A stretch of DNA of 22,701 nt from JAWXBT01 sp964523015 (GCA_964523015.1 CAZFXN010000046.1:1-22701), one strand, 5' to 3'; numbered from the stretch's first letter, positions 8,877 through 15,962 are shown. The notes: generated from the letters alone by a model not told the origin. Numbers and translations: made by a program.

Positions 8877-10219
8877 AACAGATTCCCCTTTAAAGACACA
8901 CTTGGATCCCAACCAAGCTCTCTAAATATAGGACCTATAACTTCCTTATCAAAGTGATCGTAATTTCTTACTAAAATTTTGCTCTCGGCACTATTTTCCA
9001 TTTCATTCCACCTTACCCAGATTTCTTTTAGATATGGCGCTGATTCAATAAATACCCTCTTAAGTTCACAAGCTATAATTTCAGGATTAAAATTCTCTTC
9101 AGCATAAGTTTTTAATGAATTCTTAATAAGAGCTAAATCAGAATCAGGCAGAAGTAATATCTGCGATATCGTTTCTCTTAAATTTACAGCTTCTTTATCT
9201 CCAGGTGTAATTTTAAAAACTAAGTCTTGAGGGAGATACTCTCCTTCGGCAAAATTAGTAACAATTGTGGGCACGCCATGACTAAAAGAGATTGGCAGGT
9301 AAGGTCCAGGGGTACCATAAACACTAAACAGTGTATGTAGAGCAATGTCAGCTTTAGATACCACCTCGCTCCAATTTAAAGGTGATCTATCAGTGACAAG
9401 TTTGGCATTTTTAAAATTATACTCATTAAGTAGATTCTGAGCTTCTTCTTTTTCTGAAGTATCAACTAACCAGTGAAGAGATATATTATTTAGATTTGAT
9501 ATAGCTTCAAGGATCTTATGAGAACGGTACTCGATGGCTGGAGAACCTACAAATGCAATTACTTTATTACCACTTTGGTTACATTTTTGATCACTTTCAT
9601 TAAGTGATTTTAATGATGCTGACAATGATGCAGGCAAAGCAATTGGCATCATCTTTGGTAAACTCCAATTGGAGTGAGCGCCAATTCCATTTTGAATTAG
9701 TCTTCTGGCTTCACTACATAGCCTTTGTGAACTAAAAAGGGAGATCGGAGATAATGAAACCTCTCTATAAGCAAACGGGCCTCTATCAGGTTGTGGGTAC
9801 GGGTTTGGTAGCTCTTTTGTTTTTTTATTAAATAACTCGACTACCTCTGGCCAAACCGAAAAGGTTAACGGAGGTGGCATCTCCTCTTTGATAAGCAGAT
9901 CATGAAATAACGTAACGCCAGGAATAAGTCCTAAATGAAGCCTTACAAAATTAGCTGCTTTGCTATCCTCATATTGATAAAAGATAACATCGTACGGATC
10001 TTTTCTATGTTCATCAAAACATGACAGATAGTTTTTAACTTTGCTACCAAGATACTGCCCACTTTGATCTGAATAAAGATCTAGTGTGAGATCCTCTTTA
10101 ATGATCGGTAAGATCTGATCTGTAAAATAAGCAGCAGTTGATCCATTTAAGATCTTGGCATTATCTAGATTTAAGGGTGAAAACCAAGCAACCCGTAATT
10201 TATTTAGATTTTTAGCCAT
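8873..10219 (-). CDS. Divergent GT-B fold glycosyltransferase
   Basis: A 448-aa protein with a GT-B-like plan. The N-terminal domain opens with LRVAWFSPLNLDNAKILNGS and later has LFHDLLIKEEMPP. The C-terminal domain opens with NKVIAFVGSPAIEYRSHKIL and contains the donor-site-like stretch GTPGPYLPISFSHGVPTIVT, followed by helices that close back on the first domain. No clean EX7E motif is seen, so this member is more diverged than its two neighbours and its catalytic competence is less certain. It starts 4 bp after the upstream glycosyltransferase with AAAGG 9 nt before the ATG, and overlaps the downstream one by 4 bp, implying coupled translation. The role is likely surface-polysaccharide assembly. 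Confidence 0.75.
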   Translation of the reverse strand: MAKNLNKLRVAWFSPLNLDNAKILNGSTAAYFTDQILPIIKEDLTLDLYSDQSGQYLGSKVKNYLSCFDEHRKDPYDVIFYQYEDSKAANFVRLHLGLIPGVTLFHDLLIKEEMPPPLTFSVWPEVVELFNKKTKELPNPYPQPDRGPFAYREVSLSPISLFSSQRLCSEARRLIQNGIGAHSNWSLPKMMPIALPASLSASLKSLNESDQKCNQSGNKVIAFVGSPAIEYRSHKILEAISNLNNISLHWLVDTSEKEEAQNLLNEYNFKNAKLVTDRSPLNWSEVVSKADIALHTLFSVYGTPGPYLPISFSHGVPTIVTNFAEGEYLPQDLVFKITPGDKEAVNLRETISQILLLPDSDLALIKNSLKTYAEENFNPEIIACELKRVFIESAPYLKEIWVRWNEMENSAESKILVRNYDHFDKEVIGPIFRELGWDPSVSLKGNLL

Positions 10220-10223
10220 CAGA

Positions 10224-11294
10224 TTAAGCCTTTAATGGCGATAAAAGCTTCTCAATTACCTGATCCCAACCATGCTCTAAGAGACCGGAGCTTTGTATAA
10301 ATCTATACCCCTCCTCACCGAGCTTAGAGGCAAATTGCTTATCTTCAATCAGTCTGTTTACTCCGTGACCGATTGCATCACTAGTAGGGTCTAAAACTAA
10401 GCCGTTTTTCTCATGCTGAACAAATTCAAGGACTCCACCACTATCATTAGCAGTAATAACTGGTTTCTTTGAAGCGAAAGCTTCAAGGGTTACATATCCA
10501 TAATCCTCATCAAATGGAGCGTAATATACTGCCAGCGAGTTTGCATACAGGGATATTAAATCCTCATCACTGACCCGTCCTAAAAATTCGACTCTGTCCC
10601 ATAAGTGATGTTTATCAATTTCATTCTTATAATATTCCATCACCCCAGGCTCATCAGGAGTTCCAACGATCTTTAGTTTTACAAAATTATGAATCATTGG
10701 GAGTGATTTAATTATTAGATCAACCCGCTTAATGCTGCATATACGACCGACTGATAAAATATAATCCTGCTGCTCTTCAGATCTATACTGGCTACCTAGT
10801 GGCAACGGAGGATAAAGCACATCTCCCTTTACATCATTGTATCGATTAATCCTTTCGACAACATTTTTTGAGATCCCAGAAACATAAGAAGCTTCAGCTA
10901 AAACTTTTCTATCCCCATCAGTAATTAATCGTCTTAAAGATTCATCCCTAGGATCATCAGAGAGATCACTAAAACGGGTACCGTAGAGATCGTAAGCAGC
11001 GCGATGCTGATGAACTAACCAGATACTCTTTTTAGGAAAGCTTGCGTAGTAGGATGGAAATTTCGTGGCGATAACAAGGTCCACCTCCTTACCCCCGAAA
11101 GCATTTAGATCAAGGGTTCTCCAAAGGGCGGCCTGTCCTAAAATGTGCTCTTTAGCACCAAATGAAAGTGGTAATTCTACTGTATCAGCATCGTGACCAC
11201 GTGCCTTTATCTCTTTTACTAGTGTAGCAACAAGCGTTTCAGCTCCACCCTTAGTAAACGGTATCTTGACTCCAAGAACTAAAATATTTGCCAC
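10224..11294 (-). CDS. GT4-type (GT-B fold) glycosyltransferase
   Basis: A 356-aa glycosyltransferase. The N-terminal domain starts ILVLGVKIPFTKGGAETLVA. The donor domain has YILSVGRICSIKRVDLIIKS, the VEFLGRVSDEDLISLYANS segment, and EDYGYVTLEAFASKKPVIT, which carries the EX7E motif of GT4 enzymes. GTG at 11294 is taken as the start because AGGA lies 7-8 nt upstream and the fold begins at once. It follows the methyltransferase by 33 bp and leads into two more glycosyltransferases. Length is normal for compact GT4 proteins. Confidence 0.9.
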   Translation of the reverse strand: MANILVLGVKIPFTKGGAETLVATLVKEIKARGHDADTVELPLSFGAKEHILGQAALWRTLDLNAFGGKEVDLVIATKFPSYYASFPKKSIWLVHQHRAAYDLYGTRFSDLSDDPRDESLRRLITDGDRKVLAEASYVSGISKNVVERINRYNDVKGDVLYPPLPLGSQYRSEEQQDYILSVGRICSIKRVDLIIKSLPMIHNFVKLKIVGTPDEPGVMEYYKNEIDKHHLWDRVEFLGRVSDEDLISLYANSLAVYYAPFDEDYGYVTLEAFASKKPVITANDSGGVLEFVQHEKNGLVLDPTSDAIGHGVNRLIEDKQFASKLGEEGYRFIQSSGLLEHGWDQVIEKLLSPLKA

Positions 11295-11327
11295 GTGTGA
11301 GTCCTAAAAATAAAACATCCCAAAAAA

Positions 11328-12836
11328 TTATACTTCTGCAATGATGCAGTAATCTTGGTGACCATAGAGGATCTTGTTTAATCTTCGAATATTTCTATTT
11401 AAGGTCTCTATGGTAACTCCCCACCGAGGGGTCATAAATTCTGTGACCTCAATCTCTTTAAGGGAGGCTTCCTCTCCATACGGGGAGAGTTTATTTACAC
11501 TTAAAACTTTAAGCCCTAAAAGCTCTAGCATAAAACGCATCGTCTCAGGATGAAGTGGAAATACATGAGTTGGATCTCTAAAATAATTACTGGCTAACGC
11601 AACCATCGATTCAGTATTAATGGTTTCAAAGATTACCTTACCGCCTGGTTTAATCTTACTTAAACAAGCAGTGACAAGTCGTTTTAACTGATCTTGAGTA
11701 AGATGCTCAATCACCTGAATGGCGATAACTCCACCGATACTCTTATCAGTGAGCTGCTCTAGATGAGAGATTCCATCTCCAAATGAAACATTAAGCCCTT
11801 TATCTTTACAGGCTTCTACCATGGCTTGATCCATCTCTATGCCATAAGCGTCTACTCCTGAATTCTTAAGAAGTGATTGAAGCTCCCCTCTACCAGCACC
11901 TATTTCTAACACCTTACCAAGTGAATTTTTAAGATGCGGCACATAATATGATAACCGCTCAGAGATAAGATCCTCACTACCGCGATATCGATTTTCTAAA
12001 AGCATATAGGAATAATCGATCGGGGTTGTCGTTGGGGATGTGGTCGGAGATGTAGCTATTTTATCTTTAGTATCAGACTTCGATTCAGTTTGTTCCCTTT
12101 GAGTACTGTCCTTATCTGTTTTTGCTTCTGAAATTGCTTCTGATATTTTAGTAACTATCCTTTCAAGACCACGAGAGACAGATTCAAGCACTTCTAATTT
12201 ATTATCAACCCCTCTAATATCTGTATCAAGGTCAGTTAATTTTGAAAGTGCATGATTGAGAGTTTCGTTAATTCTTTTTTCAGCATTGATAAGAGTTGCC
12301 GCCTGCTCGTCATTAATTCTTTCAATTCTCTGCAGAGATTTATTTATATCATAATCGATCTTTTTAATAAGATCCCAAAAGATAAAAGCATCTCGCTCAT
12401 CAGTATATTTGGCAAAGTTATTTAGAAGTCTTACTAAATTTGATTGAAACTCTTTTTCAGATTGGAAATACGGCTTAAATAATCCATCCCAAAGAAAATT
12501 AAGGATCTTTCTTTTTACCTTAACAATCAACTTACCCACAATTGGACGGTGCGAAACAATCGCTTCTGGCCTTAGCGCAGATAATGAATAAGCATGATTC
12601 TGATTCAGATACCTTAACTCCTCAGAATGTAGGATCTCTCCAGCCTTACGAGGCCCTTTATTTGAATCTGTTTGTTGTGGGGCAAATGGCAACCGAGTGT
12701 CGTGAGCTTCTCCAACTTTTTTCTTTACCCGCTCTCGGATATCAACCATCAGCATGCGTACATCTATCGGAGTAGCAAGCTCACTCTTTAAACTCTTGTC
12801 CTCTTGCTTTTTTGCATCCAGTCTCATCGTGCACAC
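11328..12836 (-). CDS. Coiled-coil SAM-dependent methyltransferase of a polysaccharide cluster
   Basis: A protein of 499-502 aa with a basic, polar N-terminus, a long helical and probably coiled-coil stretch (about residues 125-240), a Ser/Thr/Pro linker with repeated SPTT (262-272), and a class I methyltransferase domain (about 275-502). SAM-binding marks are KVLEIGAGRGE (308-318), an acidic residue at the end of strand 2 (YGIEMD), FGDGISHLE, and VIEHL (375-379). The segment SYMLLENRYRGSEDLISERL is typical of methyltransferases found next to glycosyltransferases in O-antigen or capsule loci. The start is GTG at 12836 or ATG at 12827; neither has a Shine-Dalgarno sequence. It is the first gene of the run that ends with gltX. 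The methylated sugar and position are unknown. Confidence 0.85.
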   Translation of the reverse strand: MCTMRLDAKKQEDKSLKSELATPIDVRMLMVDIRERVKKKVGEAHDTRLPFAPQQTDSNKGPRKAGEILHSEELRYLNQNHAYSLSALRPEAIVSHRPIVGKLIVKVKRKILNFLWDGLFKPYFQSEKEFQSNLVRLLNNFAKYTDERDAFIFWDLIKKIDYDINKSLQRIERINDEQAATLINAEKRINETLNHALSKLTDLDTDIRGVDNKLEVLESVSRGLERIVTKISEAISEAKTDKDSTQREQTESKSDTKDKIATSPTTSPTTTPIDYSYMLLENRYRGSEDLISERLSYYVPHLKNSLGKVLEIGAGRGELQSLLKNSGVDAYGIEMDQAMVEACKDKGLNVSFGDGISHLEQLTDKSIGGVIAIQVIEHLTQDQLKRLVTACLSKIKPGGKVIFETINTESMVALASNYFRDPTHVFPLHPETMRFMLELLGLKVLSVNKLSPYGEEASLKEIEVTEFMTPRWGVTIETLNRNIRRLNKILYGHQDYCIIAEV

Positions 12837-12961
12837 AACTGTAATTAAATCTTAATACAACTGAGCCGCAGTTATACATCATTTTAAAAGCGAATACGAT
12901 ACCTTGGATGCTTTATATTACTTGGGTTCCTTGTCTACTTTATCTACGTAACTAGCCTTAC

Positions 12962-12980
12962 GTATCAATTACTTTGATAC
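12962..12980. repeat. Inverted repeat between divergent genes
   Basis: GTATCAA and TTGATAC form a perfect 7-bp inverted repeat with a 5-nt spacer. It lies between the methyltransferase operon start (12836, leftward) and the small partner gene (13081, rightward), so it could be a dimeric repressor site or simply chance in AT-rich DNA. Confidence 0.4.
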
Positions 12981-13020
12981 CTTCGTAGAAACGGTGTCGT
13001 TATTTAATCCACGGTTCGCA

Positions 13021-13044
13021 ACCCCAAATCACACCCCAAATCAC
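13021..13044. repeat. Two tandem copies of a 12-bp unit
   Basis: ACCCCAAATCAC occurs twice back to back (13021-13032 and 13033-13044), just upstream of the small gene at 13081. It is one of several short tandem duplications in this accessory patch. Confidence 0.85.
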
Positions 13045-13080
13045 AATGGCCAAAAATATGTGTATGTGATAAAATCAATT

Positions 13081-13290
13081 ATGAAAAAGTTCGATATTCC
13101 ATTTCGATACGGCAAGATTGATGAGATGGATAATGGCAATGATATTGCCTATTGGCTTACTCAAAGTGATGAGGCCAAATTCAACGAGGCTTGGCGTCTT
13201 GTAGAGCAAGCTTATCAAATTAAAGGGATTTCTCTGGATGAACTCAGATTTCAAAGATCTGTTGCGTCTCTTCAACGCCAAGAAAGTTAA
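13081..13290 (+). CDS. Small protein paired with nucleotidyltransferase (antitoxin-like partner)
   Basis: A 69-aa protein beginning MKKFDIPFRYGKIDEM. The frame is open back to 12994, but the earlier part is repeat-derived and low in coding character, so I choose ATG at 13081. A -10-like TAAAAT ends 5 nt before it and no Shine-Dalgarno sequence is visible. The core (IAYWLTQSDEAKFNEAWRLV) resembles the small proteins, often ending in an arginine-rich RxxR-type tail, that sit directly before AbiEii/MNT-like nucleotidyltransferase genes. It overlaps the following nucleotidyltransferase pseudogene by 53 bp in a different frame. It looks intact although its partner is broken. An antitoxin role is inferred from gene order only. 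Confidence 0.55.
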   Translation: MKKFDIPFRYGKIDEMDNGNDIAYWLTQSDEAKFNEAWRLVEQAYQIKGISLDELRFQRSVASLQRQES

Positions 13291-13516
13291 GTACTTGGTT
13301 GTAGGTGGATACCCAGTCATTCGCTATGCTGAGCCACGGTATACTGGGGATATTGATATATTCATTTAGACATCCTCTGAAAATGGAGAACTGGCTTACT
13401 CTGCATTAAGAGAATTTGGCGCCCCGGTCGAGACGATGTGTCCCGGGGATTTCTCAAAGCCTGGTTACTTTTTTCAGATGGGAGTTCCCCCAAACGGATC
13501 TAGAGTCATTAAATAA
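13238..13516 (+). pseudogene. Broken nucleotidyltransferase (AbiEii/MNT-like) gene
   Basis: Starting at ATG 13238, the frame reads as the N-terminus of a stand-alone nucleotidyltransferase: FKDLLRLFNAKKVKYLVVGG, followed by the metal-binding GDIDIFI, equivalent to the GxDxD catalytic motif. A TAG at 13367-13369 (codon 44) then stops it. Beyond the TAG the same frame continues with recognisable family sequence (ENGELAYSALREFGAP, then KPGYFFQMGVPPNG) up to TAA at 13514-13516. There it ends well short of the usual 140 or more residues. The gene therefore has two lesions: one nonsense codon, explainable by a single base change from GAG or AAG, and loss of the C-terminal half. Intact relatives pair with a small upstream protein like the one at 13081. 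Confidence 0.8.
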
Positions 13517-13537
13517 GAAATAAAACCTTTGATCTTT

Positions 13538-13579
13538 CACTAGAGCTATATGACTAGAGATCTGTGACTAGAACTATGG
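13538..13579. repeat. Three 14-bp tandem repeats at the 3' end of the Thg1-like gene
   Basis: Three imperfect units, CACTAGAGCTATAT, GACTAGAGATCTGT and GACTAGAACTATGG, follow each other at 13538, 13552 and 13566. The last overlaps the stop codon (13574-13576) of the Thg1-like gene. All share the core ACTAGA. Confidence 0.8.
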
Positions 13580-14551
13580 ACCAATTACCTTCATGCCTTT
13601 TCGGCCCCCTATCCTAAATTGGGAACTAGTTTCATCAGTCAGTGACTCTTTAGAAGTACTTCCTTTTGTTATCCCTGATGATGGAGATTTTGCAGGAAAT
13701 CGGCTCTGCGATAAATTTGTTTTCTGTATCTGTGTTTTTTGTAGCTGTGTTTTTTGTAGCTCTGTCACCATCCGCCATGGAGAGAACACACCTGCCTCTT
13801 CAGGTATAAATGTTACTCCTGATATAACCTGATTTAAAAATGAGAGATATTCATTATCTTCCCCGGGCAGTGATTCCAAAATTAAAATTTCATTCTCTTT
13901 TTCATTTTTCTGCCACCAAAGGCCAGTACCAAACAAGAAACAACTTGGAATACTTTCAATTTCTATTCCTAACTCAACTGCCATCTCCCATAGCCCATCT
14001 TCAGTAAGGCCACTAATTTTTGAGGCAATCTCTTTTGCTGAGCGTCCTCTTTCACTAAGTAAGGTTCCAAAAGCCCGGGAGAAATAATTCCTTAAGGCTA
14101 CCTTTCTCTGCCAAAAGAAATAATCAATGACATGATTGTCTGACGGAAGCTCAGAGAGTTTTGCTCTAAAAAATACAGGTAATTTAAATTCCTCTAAAAA
14201 AAATACAGCTCCTGCACTAGCAATATGAGTTAAAAATTTTGCTCTTCTTCTTAGTCCCGCACCTTCTATTTTATCAAATAGCAATGAGATCTCATCACCA
14301 TGTATGAAAGCATAATTGACTCTTAGATCGAGACACATTAATTTTCGAGCTACCGTAATCAAAGTTTCTAAGATTGCTTTATGGTATGGATAGTCCTGAT
14401 CTTTAAACCCACTCCAACCATCTCCAAATCTATGGGCATCAATTCTAACTATTAAACGAACATCAGGAAGTAGATATCCATCGTTGACATTTTCAAAACG
14501 ATCGATCAATCGCTGATATTCACTTAGAGTTTTAAACTCGTATGCTGACAT
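13574..14551 (-). CDS. Thg1-like 3'-5' nucleotidyltransferase (tRNAHis guanylyltransferase family)
   Basis: A 325-aa protein of the Thg1/TLP superfamily, whose members add nucleotides to RNA 5' ends in the 3'-5' direction (tRNA-His G-1 addition or tRNA 5'-end repair). Support: the first metal motif LIVRIDAHRF (Asp38), the second FIHGDEISLLF (Asp86, Glu87), and DYFFWQRKVALRNYF (143-157), which matches the family's YFxWR...RN signature with R and Q exchanged. The usual RIDGRxF glycine pair is changed to DAHRF, so it is divergent. Residues about 245-325 form an unusual low-complexity tail that includes three QKT repeats (LQKTQLQKTQIQKT). No tRNA-His gene is in the window. It appears monocistronic; a -10-like TTTAAT ends 5 nt before the ATG and no ribosome site is seen. 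Confidence 0.75.
   Translation of the reverse strand: MSAYEFKTLSEYQRLIDRFENVNDGYLLPDVRLIVRIDAHRFGDGWSGFKDQDYPYHKAILETLITVARKLMCLDLRVNYAFIHGDEISLLFDKIEGAGLRRRAKFLTHIASAGAVFFLEEFKLPVFFRAKLSELPSDNHVIDYFFWQRKVALRNYFSRAFGTLLSERGRSAKEIASKISGLTEDGLWEMAVELGIEIESIPSCFLFGTGLWWQKNEKENEILILESLPGEDNEYLSFLNQVISGVTFIPEEAGVFSPWRMVTELQKTQLQKTQIQKTNLSQSRFPAKSPSSGITKGSTSKESLTDETSSQFRIGGRKGMKVIGP
13716..13760. repeat. 15-bp tandem repeat inside the Thg1-like gene
   Basis: Two identical 15-bp units TGTGTTTTTTGTAGC (13731-13745 and 13746-13760) follow a degenerate copy (13716-13730). On the coding strand they encode the pentapeptide repeat xQKTQ in the C-terminal tail of the Thg1-like protein. The unit is a multiple of three, so copy number changes would keep the frame. 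Confidence 0.9.
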
Positions 14552-14613
14552 TGGGGATTAAAATAAGTAATAAACAGTGCCTTAGTTTGCTATCATAAAT
14601 GATTCTTAAGAAT

Positions 14614-14675
14614 GATTCAAACGAAACATAATGCTGTATCAATTTGAGTTAATCAATACAGCATTAGTTTGATTC
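14614..14675 (-). terminator. Long hairpin after the coiled-coil protein gene (probable terminator)
   Basis: A perfect 11-bp inverted repeat (TAATGCTGTAT at 14629-14639 with ATACAGCATTA at 14656-14666) is extended by outer arms GATTCAAAC (14614-14622) and GTTTGATTC (14667-14675). The outer arms pair with one mismatch, leaving a 6-nt bulge on one side. It starts 6 bp after the stop of the gene at 14682-15485 on the minus strand, and the following RNA would be moderately U-rich (ATGTTTCGTTTG). A 12-bp palindrome, ATTCTTAAGAAT (14602-14613), adjoins it. Lack of a strong U tract makes intrinsic termination likely but not certain. Confidence 0.6.
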
Positions 14676-14681
14676 TGCTTC

Positions 14682-15485
14682 TTAATCAATCTTTATGCCG
14701 ATCGTTTTTAAGGTTTCAATCGTACCTTGATTAGATAATTCATTAGCTTGGCAATTAATAAGAGTTCTCTGGGCACGACGTGGTAATTTTAATCTTCTTA
14801 CTCCCTTTTTAGCTTTAGAGATAAACTTTTTAATCGTCGACCGCGCAGCTTTTATACATTGAAAATTTCCAGTAATCACATAGGGAACATTTGGGGAGAG
14901 TACATTTTCGTACTGCCCAACTAGATCTTTAAGATTATTTTGAGCACTGACTAGCTCCTCATATTTATCACCAAGTCCATCATGCGCCATTGAAATCTCT
15001 TGATAGACCGAAAAGAGAACTGTGTACTCATTTTGTAATGCTTGATTCTGATCTGTAAGAAACTGTACTGTATTTGTTAGAACAATCTTTTCGTTAACTA
15101 AATTATTTATCTGAGTTGTTAAGTCAGCAATAAGTATAGCTGCCTCTCCGTTTTGCTCAACTAAACTTTGATAATTTTCAGTTAGTGAAGCATAATCCTC
15201 TTCTAATTGTGTATAGTTTTGAAACAAAGAGCCGTATTCATTTTGACAGGACTTTAAATCCTCAGCTAGATCTGAGCTGTCAACACTACACTGCGCTAAT
15301 TCTAAAGATACTACTCCTAATTCAGTCAGTGTATCTTCAAGCTCACTTTTATTAAGAGCAAGCTCTTCTTGGCATCTTAGTTGTGGTTTTTTTGGTGCCT
15401 TAATTTCTTTTGGAACTGCAAAGGATGAACTTGCATATCCAACGAAAAGAATTGTTAATAAAACGGATAAGAATCTTTTACTCAT
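14682..15485 (-). CDS. Exported coiled-coil protein, function unknown
   Basis: A 267-aa precursor with a classic signal peptide (hydrophobic residues about 5-23, probable cleavage after SFA). Mature residues about 40-190 are rich in Leu, Glu, Gln and Asn in heptad-like spacing (LEEDYASLTENYQSLVEQNG, then LTDQNQALQNEYTVL), so a long coiled coil is expected. The last 60 residues form a small basic domain (TIKKFISKAKKGVRRLKLPR) with cysteines at about 210 and 245 that could form a disulfide. ATG 15485 has AGGGAGA about 8 nt upstream. A weak promoter, TTGTTA-16-TAATGT, precedes it. No enzymatic motif is seen. A periplasmic or envelope-structural role is inferred. Confidence 0.75.
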   Translation of the reverse strand: MSKRFLSVLLTILFVGYASSSFAVPKEIKAPKKPQLRCQEELALNKSELEDTLTELGVVSLELAQCSVDSSDLAEDLKSCQNEYGSLFQNYTQLEEDYASLTENYQSLVEQNGEAAILIADLTTQINNLVNEKIVLTNTVQFLTDQNQALQNEYTVLFSVYQEISMAHDGLGDKYEELVSAQNNLKDLVGQYENVLSPNVPYVITGNFQCIKAARSTIKKFISKAKKGVRRLKLPRRAQRTLINCQANELSNQGTIETLKTIGIKID

Positions 15486-15623
15486 ACGAAATCTCCCTAC
15501 ATTAAAACGTGCCTAAGTTGTAACAATGCAATTTTGAAACCAGATAATTATCTAGTAAATTAGGCATGTTAGTTTGTTAGATGTCTAAGAATCAAACAGT
15601 GGTCTGATTAATTTTGGTCAGGC

Positions 15624-15962
15624 ATGGGATTAAAGAAACATGGAAAGGATCTCTCCATAGAAGCAGTTTTAAGTGAAGTCATTAATAAATTCCAAACTGA
15701 GCCAAAAGCCAGAAAAGTAGGATCCTTAAATGACGCTTCTAGATATATTCCAACAGCAAGAAAAAGAGCTGTACTTAAAGAGGATCAGCATCAGTGCTCT
15801 TATGTATCAAGAGATGGAGTTCGTTGCACAGAGAAGCATTACCTCAATTTTGATCATATTAAACCGTTTGCCTTTGGTGGTAAATCATCGAGCGACAATC
15901 TAAGAGTACTATGCAGTGCTCACAATCAGATGTTTAATAGGATAACTTTTGGCGAGAGATAA
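15624..15962 (+). CDS. Small HNH endonuclease
   Basis: A 112-aa protein whose C-terminal half is a compact HNH domain. It has a Cys pair (QCSYVSRDGVRC), the core LNFDHIKPFAFGG with the His before Lys-Pro, and SSDNLRVLCSAHNQ, which supplies the Asn and final Cys/His ligands. Similar domains form the C-terminus of longer HNH proteins, where RYIPxxxKRxV precedes the cysteines as here (SRYIPTARKRAVL). The usual long helical N-terminus of those relatives is absent, so this may be a trimmed copy. It stands alone, has no good ribosome site and sits in the accessory patch. Substrate and role are unknown. Confidence 0.75.
   Translation: MGLKKHGKDLSIEAVLSEVINKFQTEPKARKVGSLNDASRYIPTARKRAVLKEDQHQCSYVSRDGVRCTEKHYLNFDHIKPFAFGGKSSSDNLRVLCSAHNQMFNRITFGER

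Noticed and set aside
8877..8912. Longer start for the glycosyltransferase (8912 instead of 8876)
   Set aside because: The extra 12 codons lie wholly inside the upstream gene, while 8876 has a strong AAGGGGA ribosome site and an ATGA overlap.
12994..13080. Upstream extension of the small partner gene to 12994
   Set aside because: The added 29 residues come from a 12-bp tandem repeat and low-complexity sequence, and the family-like part begins at the ATG at 13081.
13075..13320. Minus-strand frame of 81 codons opposite the small partner gene
   Set aside because: It is antisense to two recognisable reading frames, has no family resemblance or ribosome site, and is best seen as a shadow.
13367..13369. 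TAG read as pyrrolysine or suppressed stop in the nucleotidyltransferase
   Set aside because: Nothing else in the window suggests TAG recoding, two other genes here end normally with TAG (4010-4012 and 13574-13576), and the gene is also truncated later, so decay is simpler.
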